NCBI GenBank assembly: GCA_035550655.1
Contig: DASZOU010000008.1
Location: 1-64,000, forward strand
Reading direction: 5' to 3'
Origin: DASZTV01 sp035550655
Lineage (GTDB): Bacteria; Actinomycetota; Actinomycetes; JAFAQI01
Length of the DNA: 64,000 nt
Shown in pieces: positions 42,204-49,537 of this stretch. The position numbers were made by a program, and so were the translations under genes. Under the pieces are notes generated by a model, which did not search any database, was not told the DNA's origin, and saw only the letters and a program-made list of their open reading frames with translations. Every line of letters starts with the position of its first letter. The first letter of the stretch is position 1.

Positions 42204-42809
42204 CTACTCCGCCGGGACCGGCGTCTTGTCGTTGAGCCACGACATGACCTCGGTGTCCGGGCTGGTGCGACGGGTGTGAAGCAACCCGAGGCCCGACAGA
42301 AGCAGCATCACGCCGGCGCCGATGAAGGAGGCGGTGGCTGCGATGCCAGCGATCGAACCCATCTTGTCGAACGCGTAGGCGTTCAGCAGCAGGCCACGAA
42401 GCGTCGTGCCCTTGAACGTCGTGTCGACCTCGGCCGCGAGGGTCTTGTCGCTCGGGTTCGCGCGAGACGCCGCGCTGACCTTCGCGTAGACGCCGCCGTA
42501 CGGCATCTCGGAGAGGTGAACCGCGATGAAGTGGTCGGCGTAGGCCTTGGCCTCGGCACCGGTCAGCAGCTGCTTGCCGGCGTACTGCGACACCGACGGA
42601 ATCATGCTCGGTGTGATCTCCGTGCCGGCCTTCGCGGACTGGAACGCCGCTGCCGGCGGGAAGAAGATCTGCTGTGAGGCGAGCTGCTTGTGAACACTGT
42701 TGTGGGCGAAGCTGCTGCCCCAGGCAAGCAGGCCGCCTGCAACGGCGAGCACGATGGCGACAACGAGGCCGCCGGTGGTAAGCAGCGCGTCAAAAGTCTT
42801 GCGTCGCAT
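42204..42809 (-). CDS. two-helix membrane protein of unknown function
   Basis: 201 residues. First membrane helix near residues 13-32 (LVVAIVLAVAGGLLAW), an extracytoplasmic part of about 110 residues rich in small polar residues, second helix near 148-172 (GIAATASFIGAGVMLLLSGLG), and a short cytoplasmic tail. No family recognised. The start ATG has an ideal ribosome site (TAGGAGGACACA). It is divergent from the devR gene, with 167 bases between the starts; a DevR-like box lies in that region, nearer devR. Confidence 0.8.
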   Translation of the reverse strand: MRRKTFDALLTTGGLVVAIVLAVAGGLLAWGSSFAHNSVHKQLASQQIFFPPAAAFQSAKAGTEITPSMIPSVSQYAGKQLLTGAEAKAYADHFIAVHLSEMPYGGVYAKVSAASRANPSDKTLAAEVDTTFKGTTLRGLLLNAYAFDKMGSIAGIAATASFIGAGVMLLLSGLGLLHTRRTSPDTEVMSWLNDKTPVPAE

Positions 42810-42925
42810 TGTGTCCTCCTAAGTTCGGAGCAGGTAGCTCCACTGAGGACAGCCTCTAGAAACGGCGCCGCGGGCGGCAGAGGACGACGACGCGTTGTGC
42901 CGCCATCGAAGGGCGCCAGTTCCTG

Positions 42926-42939
42926 GGGTCCTTGGACCC
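42926..42939. promoter_or_regulatory. DevR-like box before devR
   Basis: Perfect palindrome GGGTCC-TT-GGACCC, 37 bases before the devR ATG. It keeps the layout of the M. tuberculosis DosR/DevR box (GGGACTTTNGTCCC). Two more sites of the same pattern (GGGNCSTTGGNCC) lie at 46390 and 47426. Autoregulation of devR is inferred. Confidence 0.6.
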
Positions 42940-42976
42940 TAGGTGGATTGCGGTAAGTCCTGCCAGGATGTCCGAC

Positions 42977-43636
42977 ATGACAGACGAAGCGATCCAGGTC
43001 TTCCTGCTCGACGACCACGAGGTGGTACGTCGTGGCGTCAAGGAACTGCTCGAGTCCGAAGGCGACATCACCGTCATCGGTGAGGCCTCGACCGCCACCG
43101 AAGCGCTCGCCCGGGTGCCGGCTCTCCGCCCGCAGGTCGCCATCCTGGACGTGCGCCTGCCGGACGGCGACGGCGTCACCGTCTGTCGCGACCTCAAGTC
43201 GGAGATGCCTGACCTGGCGTGCCTGATGCTGACGTCGTTCGCCGACGACGAGGCGCTGTTCGAGGCGATCATGGCCGGCGCCGCGGGATACCTGCTCAAA
43301 GAGGTGCGCGCGTCGGACATCCTCAGCGCGGTACGGACCGTCGCGGCCGGCGGCTCGTTGCTCGACCCGCGTACGACGGTGCTTCTCATGGACCGGCTGC
43401 GCACCGAGGCGACCAAGGAGGACCCGCTCTCCGCGCTGAGCGAGCAGGAGCGCCGGGTGCTCGAGCTGATCGGTGAGGGCCTCACGAACCGGCAGATCGG
43501 CGAGCGGATGTTCCTGGCCGAGAAGACAGTGAAGAACTACGTTTCGAACCTGCTCGGAAAGCTGGGAATGGAGCGTCGTACCCAGGCCGCCGCCTTCGTC
43601 GTCCGGCTCGACTCGCCGCACGGCAGCTCGGACTAG
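42977..43636 (+). CDS. devR: DevR/DosR-type response regulator
   Basis: About 219 residues. REC domain with DD in FLLDDHEVVRRGV and the phospho-Asp in VAILDVRLPDGDG, Lys in GYLLKEVRA; NarL-type HTH C-terminus LIGEGLTNRQIGERMF then LAEKTVKNYVSNLLGKLGME, which is almost word for word that of M. tuberculosis DosR. Hypoxia, NO and CO response regulator in that species. I chose ATG 42977 (AGGA eight bases upstream); an ATG at 42968 is possible. It is convergent with devS, the likely cognate sensor. Confidence 0.94.
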   Translation: MTDEAIQVFLLDDHEVVRRGVKELLESEGDITVIGEASTATEALARVPALRPQVAILDVRLPDGDGVTVCRDLKSEMPDLACLMLTSFADDEALFEAIMAGAAGYLLKEVRASDILSAVRTVAAGGSLLDPRTTVLLMDRLRTEATKEDPLSALSEQERRVLELIGEGLTNRQIGERMFLAEKTVKNYVSNLLGKLGMERRTQAAAFVVRLDSPHGSSD

Positions 43637-43642
43637 CGCGCG

Positions 43643-45340
43643 TCAGGCGGGAAGCGGCACTCGCCAGATCGCGATCGTCCCGACCTCGCCGGCGCTGACC
43701 TGGAACTTGCCGTTGAGCCCGTCCGCGCGCGAGGCCATGTTGGCCAGTCCGCTGCGGTGTGTCTCCTCGGGAATGCCGACGCCGTTGTCACGAACCCGTA
43801 GCTCAGCGGCGTCGGCGTCTGCTTCGAGCTCGACGCTGATCGCGCTCGCGTGAGCGTGCTTCGCGGCGTTGCTGAGCAGCTCTCGCAACACCGCGAGCAG
43901 GTGTTCGCCGATGCCGGCGGAGATCACGGTGTCCACGGGACCGCTGAACGTCACTGACGGCTCGAACCCGAGGGTCGTGCTGTAGGCGTGGGTCAGCGCG
44001 AGGACGGCGCCGCGAACCCCGTCACCGGCGATTGGCGCCGGGCTCTGCAACGCGAAGATGGTGCTACGGATCTCCCGGATCGTCTCGTCGAGGTCGCTCA
44101 CCGCTTTCTGCACCCGTTCGACCTTCTCGGGCGGCATGCCGCGAAGCGATCCCTCCAGGGACATGCCCGTGGCGAACAGGCGCTGGATCACCAGGTCGTG
44201 CAGGTCGCGGGCGATGCGATCGCGGTCGCCGAGCACGGCGAGCTGCTCACGATCTGCCGCAGCGGTTCCGAGACGAAGTGTCAGTGCTGCCTGGCCTGCG
44301 AACGACTCGACGAGCTGTAGCACGTCCTCGCCGAACTCTGCGCGGTCACCGAGCCGGCCCACGATCAAAGTGCCGAGCGCCTCATCCGCCGCCCCGAGCG
44401 GAACGTAGAGGGCAGCTCCGATGCCGGCGTCGCGAAGCTCCGCGACGACTCGGGAGTCGTTGCGTGCGTCGGCCACCGCAATCGGCGCTCCGGTCGCCAT
44501 CGCCTCCATCGCGATCTGCGGCTTGGAGAGAACCCTGTCCTGCAGATCGTCCGCGTGATGGCCGTCGACCGCCGCCACCCGCATCGACGCCGTATCGGCC
44601 GGCAGCAGGAGGAGTGCGAGGTCGGCGTCGGAGAGCCGGCGCGCCGCCGCGACGAGCGCGGGAAACACGTCGGGCCCGGTGGCGCCGGACAGCAGCGACG
44701 TCGTGATCCCGTTCGACGCCTCGAGCCACTGCTCACGTTGGCGGGAGTGCTCGTAGAGCCGGGCGTTCTGGACCGCCAGTCCGGCGGCCGAGGCGAGCGC
44801 GAGCACGATCTGCTCGTCCTCGCGGGTGAACGCGCCACCGCCACGCTTCTCGGTGAGATAGAGGTTGCCGAACGCCTCCCCGCGGATGTTGATGGGGACG
44901 CCGAGGAAGGTGCGCATCGGCGGGTGGTTCGGCGGGAAGCCGAACGACCGCTCGTGGTCGGCGATGTTCGCCAGGCGGAGTGCACGAGGCTCGTCGATCA
45001 GCAGGCCAAGGACACCGCGGCCGTGCGGGAGGTCGCCGATCTTCTCGCGGTCCTCGTCGTTGATGCCGACGGTGATGAACTGGCTGAGCTGGTTGCCGGA
45101 CGGGTCGAGTACGCCGAGCGCGGCGTACTGCGCGTCGGAGAGCTCGGCCGCGGTTTCGGCGATCCGCAGCAGCACCGACGGGAGGTCGAGCTGCGACCCG
45201 ATCGCGACGACCGCCTGGAGCAGCGCCTGGAGCCGGTCGGCAAGCAGTGACACGCTCTCGACGCGGTCGACGACCTCGCGGAGCAGCGATGAGAGCTCGA
45301 GCTGCCCGAGGGAGGGCATCGACGCAGGCTCGTCGACCAT
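43643..45340 (-). CDS. devS: DevS/DosS-type GAF sensor histidine kinase
   Basis: 565 residues. Two GAF domains (about 55-205 and 225-370), then HisKA_3 with the phospho-His in DRIARDLHDLVIQRLFATG and HATPase with LLSNAAKHAHAS and DNGVGIPEE. GAF-A holds FPPNHPPMRTFLGVPI and GNLYLTEKRGGGAFT, which match the haem-binding GAF of DosS/DosT; the His in NHPPM sits where I expect the proximal haem ligand. It should sense O2, NO or redox state. Start ATG 45340 (MVDEPASMPSLG); the open frame upstream runs antisense-like into the nitroreductase gene. Ten bases separate it from that gene on the same strand. Confidence 0.92.
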   Translation of the reverse strand: MVDEPASMPSLGQLELSSLLREVVDRVESVSLLADRLQALLQAVVAIGSQLDLPSVLLRIAETAAELSDAQYAALGVLDPSGNQLSQFITVGINDEDREKIGDLPHGRGVLGLLIDEPRALRLANIADHERSFGFPPNHPPMRTFLGVPINIRGEAFGNLYLTEKRGGGAFTREDEQIVLALASAAGLAVQNARLYEHSRQREQWLEASNGITTSLLSGATGPDVFPALVAAARRLSDADLALLLLPADTASMRVAAVDGHHADDLQDRVLSKPQIAMEAMATGAPIAVADARNDSRVVAELRDAGIGAALYVPLGAADEALGTLIVGRLGDRAEFGEDVLQLVESFAGQAALTLRLGTAAADREQLAVLGDRDRIARDLHDLVIQRLFATGMSLEGSLRGMPPEKVERVQKAVSDLDETIREIRSTIFALQSPAPIAGDGVRGAVLALTHAYSTTLGFEPSVTFSGPVDTVISAGIGEHLLAVLRELLSNAAKHAHASAISVELEADADAAELRVRDNGVGIPEETHRSGLANMASRADGLNGKFQVSAGEVGTIAIWRVPLPA

Positions 45341-45350
45341 GATCGCCACC

Positions 45351-46331
45351 CTACGGCGATGTGGCCTCCGTGAACACGTCGTCGACGGTACGGCGGTGGG
45401 TGACCGGTTCGCGCTGGCCGTGGCCGACGCGCAGGAGCAGCTGCGGGTATCCGACGAGACCGAGCTCGCGTCGCAGCTGTGCGCGCGTCGTCGGGAGGTC
45501 GAGGACCGGACCGAGCGGCTGGCTGACGAGGTCGGCGTCGGTGAGGACGAGGAGGACATCAGCAACTGCCCGGCCGGCCTGCAACCAGCTCATCGCATCG
45601 TCGCGGTCGGTGCCGATGAGGATGACGGAATCACGTTCGACGGTGGGCGGCAGTCCCGCACCCGGGTGGGGGTGACGGTCGTCGCCACCGAAGTCGCGCA
45701 GCGGTACGTCGGACACGCGCTGCTGCTGGTCCCACAAGGCGGCCGCCTCGACGGGGACGCCGTCAGGCGCCGGCGCGCTGCGCCGCCACTTCGCGAGCTC
45801 GTCGCGGTAGTTGGCCTCGCCGCTCTCGGTCGACTCGGCGTTCGCGAGCAGCCGGATCACGGACAGCCGCTGGTCGGGCTGGTCGATCACGCGCAGCCAG
45901 CAACGTCGTTCGCCCGCCGCCTCACGGAGCCGCTGAAGGACGTCGGGGGACACCGGCTCGTCGGTGTAGGGGCCGCGGTCGGTGTACCGGCGGGCGACGG
46001 CGTCGATCATCCGCTGCTCGTTCGGGGTCACCGGCTCGGTCTCGCCGATCACGAGCTTGCCGACCACGGTCGGGTTCGACGGGTCAGGCAGCAGCCGCAC
46101 GGTGCAGGCGCGGCCGAGAGAGCGGACCGCGAGCCGGGCGAACTCGATCGCGGCGCCGCAGCTCATCCGCATCTGGCGGCCGTCGGGATCGAGGAAGGCG
46201 AGCAGGCGCGCGGGGTCGAGGTGGACCTCGAGGGTGCCGGGATCGCCGACGAACCGCCAGGGCTGCGTGTTGTGCACGCTGGGCGCGAGCGAAGCGAACT
46301 CAGCGACAACCCGAAGCTCTTCCGACTCCAT
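45351..46331 (-). CDS. Acg-family nitroreductase
   Basis: 326 residues, nitroreductase-fold protein of the Acg type. The N-terminus EFASLAPSVHNTQPWRFV matches the FMN-binding start of the family, and MIDAVARRYTDRGPYTDEPVS and SVILIGTDRDDAMSWLQAGRA are further typical blocks. Acg proteins belong to the DosR regulon in M. tuberculosis; they may sequester flavin rather than reduce substrates. ATG 46331 has GGAGGG seven bases upstream; the ATG at 46346 overlaps that site. A DevR-like box lies 58 bases before the start. It is followed by devS. Confidence 0.9.
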   Translation of the reverse strand: MESEELRVVAEFASLAPSVHNTQPWRFVGDPGTLEVHLDPARLLAFLDPDGRQMRMSCGAAIEFARLAVRSLGRACTVRLLPDPSNPTVVGKLVIGETEPVTPNEQRMIDAVARRYTDRGPYTDEPVSPDVLQRLREAAGERRCWLRVIDQPDQRLSVIRLLANAESTESGEANYRDELAKWRRSAPAPDGVPVEAAALWDQQQRVSDVPLRDFGGDDRHPHPGAGLPPTVERDSVILIGTDRDDAMSWLQAGRAVADVLLVLTDADLVSQPLGPVLDLPTTRAQLRRELGLVGYPQLLLRVGHGQREPVTHRRTVDDVFTEATSP

Positions 46332-46389
46332 GAGCCAACCCTCCATGTCTGGCCGAAGTGGCGGCGAGAGGCGCTGGTCCCCATCGGCA

Positions 46390-46403
46390 GGGCCGTTGGA
46401 CCT
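46390..46403. promoter_or_regulatory. DevR-like box before the nitroreductase gene
   Basis: GGGCCGTTGGACCT fits the GGGNCSTTGGNCC pattern of the site in front of devR. It lies between the end of the esterase gene and the start of the nitroreductase gene on the minus strand, about 58 bases before the latter. A weaker resemblance (GGGACCAGCGCC on the minus strand near 46372-46383) might be a second box. Confidence 0.5.
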
Positions 46404-47300
46404 TTATGCGCCGACTTGTCGACGGGCGAACGCCCGAAGGAGAAACCTGATCGCGAGCTCTTCGACGGTGGACTTGCTCTTCGGTGGCCGCTCGGTCTCG
46501 ATCGGGGTCGAGTGGTCGCTGCCGGGCACGTGCAGCGTCTGGTGCGGGACGCCTCGGGCGTGAAGCGAGGTCGCGAGCTCGCGGATCTGGACCGGTGGCA
46601 CGAGCGGGTCGTGCCGGCTGATGGCCTGGAACGTCGGCGGGTCGTCAGGCTGCACGAGATCGACCGGCGAGGTCGTGCGGTAGCGCGTCGAGCCGGCCTT
46701 CGCCGCGCCGCTCGGCGACAGGCCCTCGAACCTCGTGACGGCGCCGAGCGCCGTCTGGGCCAGCGAGCCGAACTCGATCCGCATGTCCGTCGGGCCGCTG
46801 ATGGACACGACGGCTGACACCAGCGAGTGGTGGGGCTTCGCACCGCGATACGCCGTCAGCAGCGCAAGCTGCCCGCCGGCCGACTCGCCCCAGAGCGCGA
46901 GCCGGCCACGTGCAACATCCGGCCGGGCGGCGACGAGTCTGACGGCCCTGCGCACCGCGGCGGGCTCCACGTGCCGCTCGTCAGCGACCCAGGTGGGGTA
47001 GCCGATCACGGCGACCACCCAGTGCTCGGTCCGTGCGAGGGTCGCGGCGAACTGCTGCTCGTAGCTGTTGGGCTGCGCCCTGCCCCAGCCGCCGCCGTGG
47101 ACGAACACCACCGCCGGAAACCGTCCGGCCTCCCGCGGCGCGTAGGTCGTCATCGTGTCCGCCGCATCAGCTCCGTAGGTTCTGGTCGTCACCGCGATCC
47201 GAGCGACCTGTGCCCGGGGCGCAGCGTGCACCGACGCCGCCGGCGCGACGGCGGAGACGGCCGACGCCAGGACGGCCGCGACGACGGTCTGGCGGCGCAT
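46404..47300 (-). CDS. secreted alpha/beta-hydrolase (esterase/lipase type)
   Basis: 298 residues. Signal peptide with AAVLASAVSAVAPAASVHA (cleaved near residue 27). The oxyanion-hole motif is FVHGGGWGR, the nucleophile Ser is in ALWGESAGGQLAL, the Asp is in SRHDPLVPP and the His in GSDHSTPIE, so the triad is complete. This pattern fits the BD-FAE/carboxylesterase CE10 group. Substrate unknown; exported esterase. ATG start with GAGGTCC upstream. A DevR-like site lies 125 bases before the start, but it is closer to the divergent gene. Confidence 0.88.
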   Translation of the reverse strand: MRRQTVVAAVLASAVSAVAPAASVHAAPRAQVARIAVTTRTYGADAADTMTTYAPREAGRFPAVVFVHGGGWGRAQPNSYEQQFAATLARTEHWVVAVIGYPTWVADERHVEPAAVRRAVRLVAARPDVARGRLALWGESAGGQLALLTAYRGAKPHHSLVSAVVSISGPTDMRIEFGSLAQTALGAVTRFEGLSPSGAAKAGSTRYRTTSPVDLVQPDDPPTFQAISRHDPLVPPVQIRELATSLHARGVPHQTLHVPGSDHSTPIETERPPKSKSTVEELAIRFLLRAFARRQVGA

Positions 47301-47425
47301 GTTTCGGACCTCCTCGATGCGATGTCGCGGCGAACCGTAGGGGGAGGTGACGGCGCTCGGACAGGCTTTTCGAGCAAGATCATTTGAAGTGATGACGTCG
47401 TTCCGGAGGATGCCTCTGGCAGCCC

Positions 47426-47439
47426 GGGTCGTTGGTCCG
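47426..47439. promoter_or_regulatory. DevR-like box between divergent genes
   Basis: GGGTCGTTGGTCCG fits the GGGNCSTTGGNCC pattern. It lies 125 bases before the esterase gene and 75 bases before the APH-like kinase gene; either could be the target. Confidence 0.42.
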
Positions 47440-47514
47440 TGACGGCCACAGTCCGAAGGTCACTGGCGGTTCGTGGACCGGCGCGCGACGGACGGCCCGT
47501 GGTAGGAACCGAGG

Positions 47515-48585
47515 GTGCGTGCTCCCGTGTTGGACAGCCCCGACGGGCTCAGCGCCGAGTGGCTGACGGCGGCGCTCTCGCTGCCGGAGGGTGCGCGGGT
47601 GAGCCGGTTCACCACCACGCAGGTCGGGACCGGCCAGATGGCGGACACCGTCCGCATCGAGATGGACTACGACCCACCGGGATCGGGCCCCGCCACCGTC
47701 ATCGGCAAGTTCGCGTCATCTGATCCGAACAGCCGTGCCGCGAGCCGCCTCGTCCGCTGTTACGAGATCGAGGTCTCGATCTACTCCGAGCTTGCGCCGT
47801 TGCCCGGTGTGCCCGAGCACTACTTCGCCGGGTGGGATCCCGAGACGGATGCCTTCACCCTGCTACTCGCCGACGCCGCGCCCTGCACCCAGGGCAACGA
47901 CATCCACGGGTGCGACGAGATGGTTGCGGCGGAGGCGATGAAGCGGCTGGCCAAGCTGCATGCCTTCGCCTGGGACGACCCGGCGCACGCCGCGCGAGAG
48001 TGGCTGAACCGCGCGTCGCCGGAGAACACGGCGAACGTCGTCGGCATCATCACGATGGTCGCGCCGTCGTTCTTCGAGCGGTTCGAGCGTCATCTCGTGC
48101 CCGAGCACCGGGCGTTGATCGAGCGGGTCATCCCGCACGTGACGGCCATCGTCGAGGCGTACGACGGGCCGCGGACGTTGGCCCACGGTGACTACCGGCT
48201 GGACAACATGCTCTTCCCGGAAGGGTCAGCGGCGCCGACGATCGTCGACTGGCAGACCGCTGCCTGGGGTCCCCCCGCCGCTGACGTCGCGCTGTTCCTC
48301 GGCGGGAGCCTGACGACGGATGCTCGCCGCCAGCACTGGGACGCGCTGCTCGACGTCTACCACCAGGCGCTCGTCGGGGAAGGCATCACGTCGTACTCGC
48401 GCGAGCAGCTGGCGCATGACGTACGCCTGTCGTCCTTCGGCGGGGCCGTCATGGCGGTCATGTCCGCGATCCTCGTGGTGCAGACCGAGCGCGGCGACGA
48501 GATGTTCGCGGAGCTGTTCCGCCGCCACGCCCAGCACGCGATCGACGTCGACGCCGAAGCGCTGCTTCCAGGACTGCACGCGTGA
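47515..48585 (+). CDS. APH-fold phosphotransferase family protein
   Basis: 356 residues of the aminoglycoside-phosphotransferase/choline-kinase fold. The catalytic loop is TLAHGDYRLDNMLF (HGDxxxxN) and the metal-binding Asp is in TIVDWQTAAWG. The N-lobe has VIGKFASSD for the ATP-binding lysine. This subgroup is close to proteins named ecdysteroid kinase-like or phosphotransferase enzyme family and is often found in lipid or steroid gene clusters, so antibiotic resistance is not the best guess. GTG start; its stop overlaps the next gene by four bases. Confidence 0.85.
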   Translation: MRAPVLDSPDGLSAEWLTAALSLPEGARVSRFTTTQVGTGQMADTVRIEMDYDPPGSGPATVIGKFASSDPNSRAASRLVRCYEIEVSIYSELAPLPGVPEHYFAGWDPETDAFTLLLADAAPCTQGNDIHGCDEMVAAEAMKRLAKLHAFAWDDPAHAAREWLNRASPENTANVVGIITMVAPSFFERFERHLVPEHRALIERVIPHVTAIVEAYDGPRTLAHGDYRLDNMLFPEGSAAPTIVDWQTAAWGPPAADVALFLGGSLTTDARRQHWDALLDVYHQALVGEGITSYSREQLAHDVRLSSFGGAVMAVMSAILVVQTERGDEMFAELFRRHAQHAIDVDAEALLPGLHA

Positions 48586-49490
48586 CGGAGCACGCGGTCG
48601 ACCCCGCGGCCGAAGGACGCCACGTCCCCGACCCGGATCAGCTGTGGAACGAGTCGTGGTACGCCGACGTCGTCACGGCGAGCGGTGTCGCGGCCTACGT
48701 GCGCCTCGGGCTCTACCCGAACCTCGGCGTCGCGTGGTGGCACGTCGCGGTGGTTGGGCCCGATCGTCCGGTCGTGGTGTGCCAGCGGCCGGATCTCCCG
48801 GTGCCGCCGCACGGTCTCGCCGTCGCCTCCGGCGACGTCGACATCGCCCTCGGGATCGACAAGGAGCTCGAGTCCTTCAGCGTTCGCGGGTCGATGGGAG
48901 GCGTGCGCCACTCTGCCGCGGCCGACATCTACGCCGGCAAGTCCGGCGAACCCGTGCCGGTTGAGCTCGACCTGACCTGGTCGACCGACGGCGTGCCGTT
49001 CCAGTACGCCGTGACGACTCGCTACGAGATCCCGTGTGCGGTGACCGGGACCGTCACCATTGCCGGCGAGTCGATCCGCCTCGACGGCCCCGGCCAGCGG
49101 GACCACTCGTGGGGAGTCCGCGACTGGTGGAGCTTCGGCTGGTGCTGGTCGTCGGGTCATCTCGACGACGGGACGCACACGCATCTCACCGAGGTGCGTG
49201 CCGACGGCGGACCGTTCTACGCGGGCTACGTACAGCGGGACGGCGAGCTGCGTGCGGTCGCGAGCGGAGCGGTGACCGAGGAGCTCAGCGACCACGGATT
49301 TCCCCGTGGTGCCACCGTGCGGCACGACGACCTTGTCGTCGATGTCGAGCCGATCGCGTTCGGCCCGATCCTGCTTACCTCACCGGACGGGCGGGTCGGG
49401 CACTTCCCTCGGGCCGCCGCGCGCTTCACCGCGGCCGACGGCCGCACCGGCGTCGGGTGGATCGAGTGGAACCAGCCGCCACTTCCTTAG
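48582..49490 (+). CDS. CrtC/DUF7064-like lipocalin-fold protein
   Basis: 302 residues, unrecognised at the level of function. It is beta-rich and has the words LDGPGQRDHSWGVRDWW and SFGWCWSSGHLDDGTHTHL, typical of the hydroxyneurosporene-synthase/AttH-like double-lipocalin fold (DUF7064 group), a fold used for hydrophobic substrates. No signal peptide or membrane helix is seen. It overlaps the APH-like gene by four bases, so the two are made together; similar pairs sit in actinobacterial lipid-metabolism clusters. GTG start. Confidence 0.7.
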   Translation: MTEHAVDPAAEGRHVPDPDQLWNESWYADVVTASGVAAYVRLGLYPNLGVAWWHVAVVGPDRPVVVCQRPDLPVPPHGLAVASGDVDIALGIDKELESFSVRGSMGGVRHSAAADIYAGKSGEPVPVELDLTWSTDGVPFQYAVTTRYEIPCAVTGTVTIAGESIRLDGPGQRDHSWGVRDWWSFGWCWSSGHLDDGTHTHLTEVRADGGPFYAGYVQRDGELRAVASGAVTEELSDHGFPRGATVRHDDLVVDVEPIAFGPILLTSPDGRVGHFPRAAARFTAADGRTGVGWIEWNQPPLP

Positions 49491-49499
49491 CCCAACCCC

Positions 49500-49518
49500 T
49501 ATTGGCAGTCTGCCAGTA
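49500..49518. promoter_or_regulatory. TetR-type operator candidate
   Basis: Palindrome of 19 bases, TATTGGCAG-T-CTGCCAGTA, one mismatch, inner TGGCAG/CTGCCA perfect. It is 20 bases before the ATG of the acyl-CoA ligase gene, so a bound repressor would block the promoter or the start region. The TetR encoded just downstream is the obvious candidate. Confidence 0.6.
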
Positions 49519-49537
49519 AGCGTCGTAGGGTGCGGCC

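Noticed and set aside
42932..42976. TTG-initiated extension of devR
   Set aside because: It would start inside the palindromic DevR-like box and adds residues absent from DosR; ATG 42977 has a ribosome site.
47515..48585. Aminoglycoside resistance gene
   Set aside because: The APH fold is present, but the sequence belongs to the broad phosphotransferase group and is coupled to a lipid-type gene; nothing points to an antibiotic substrate.
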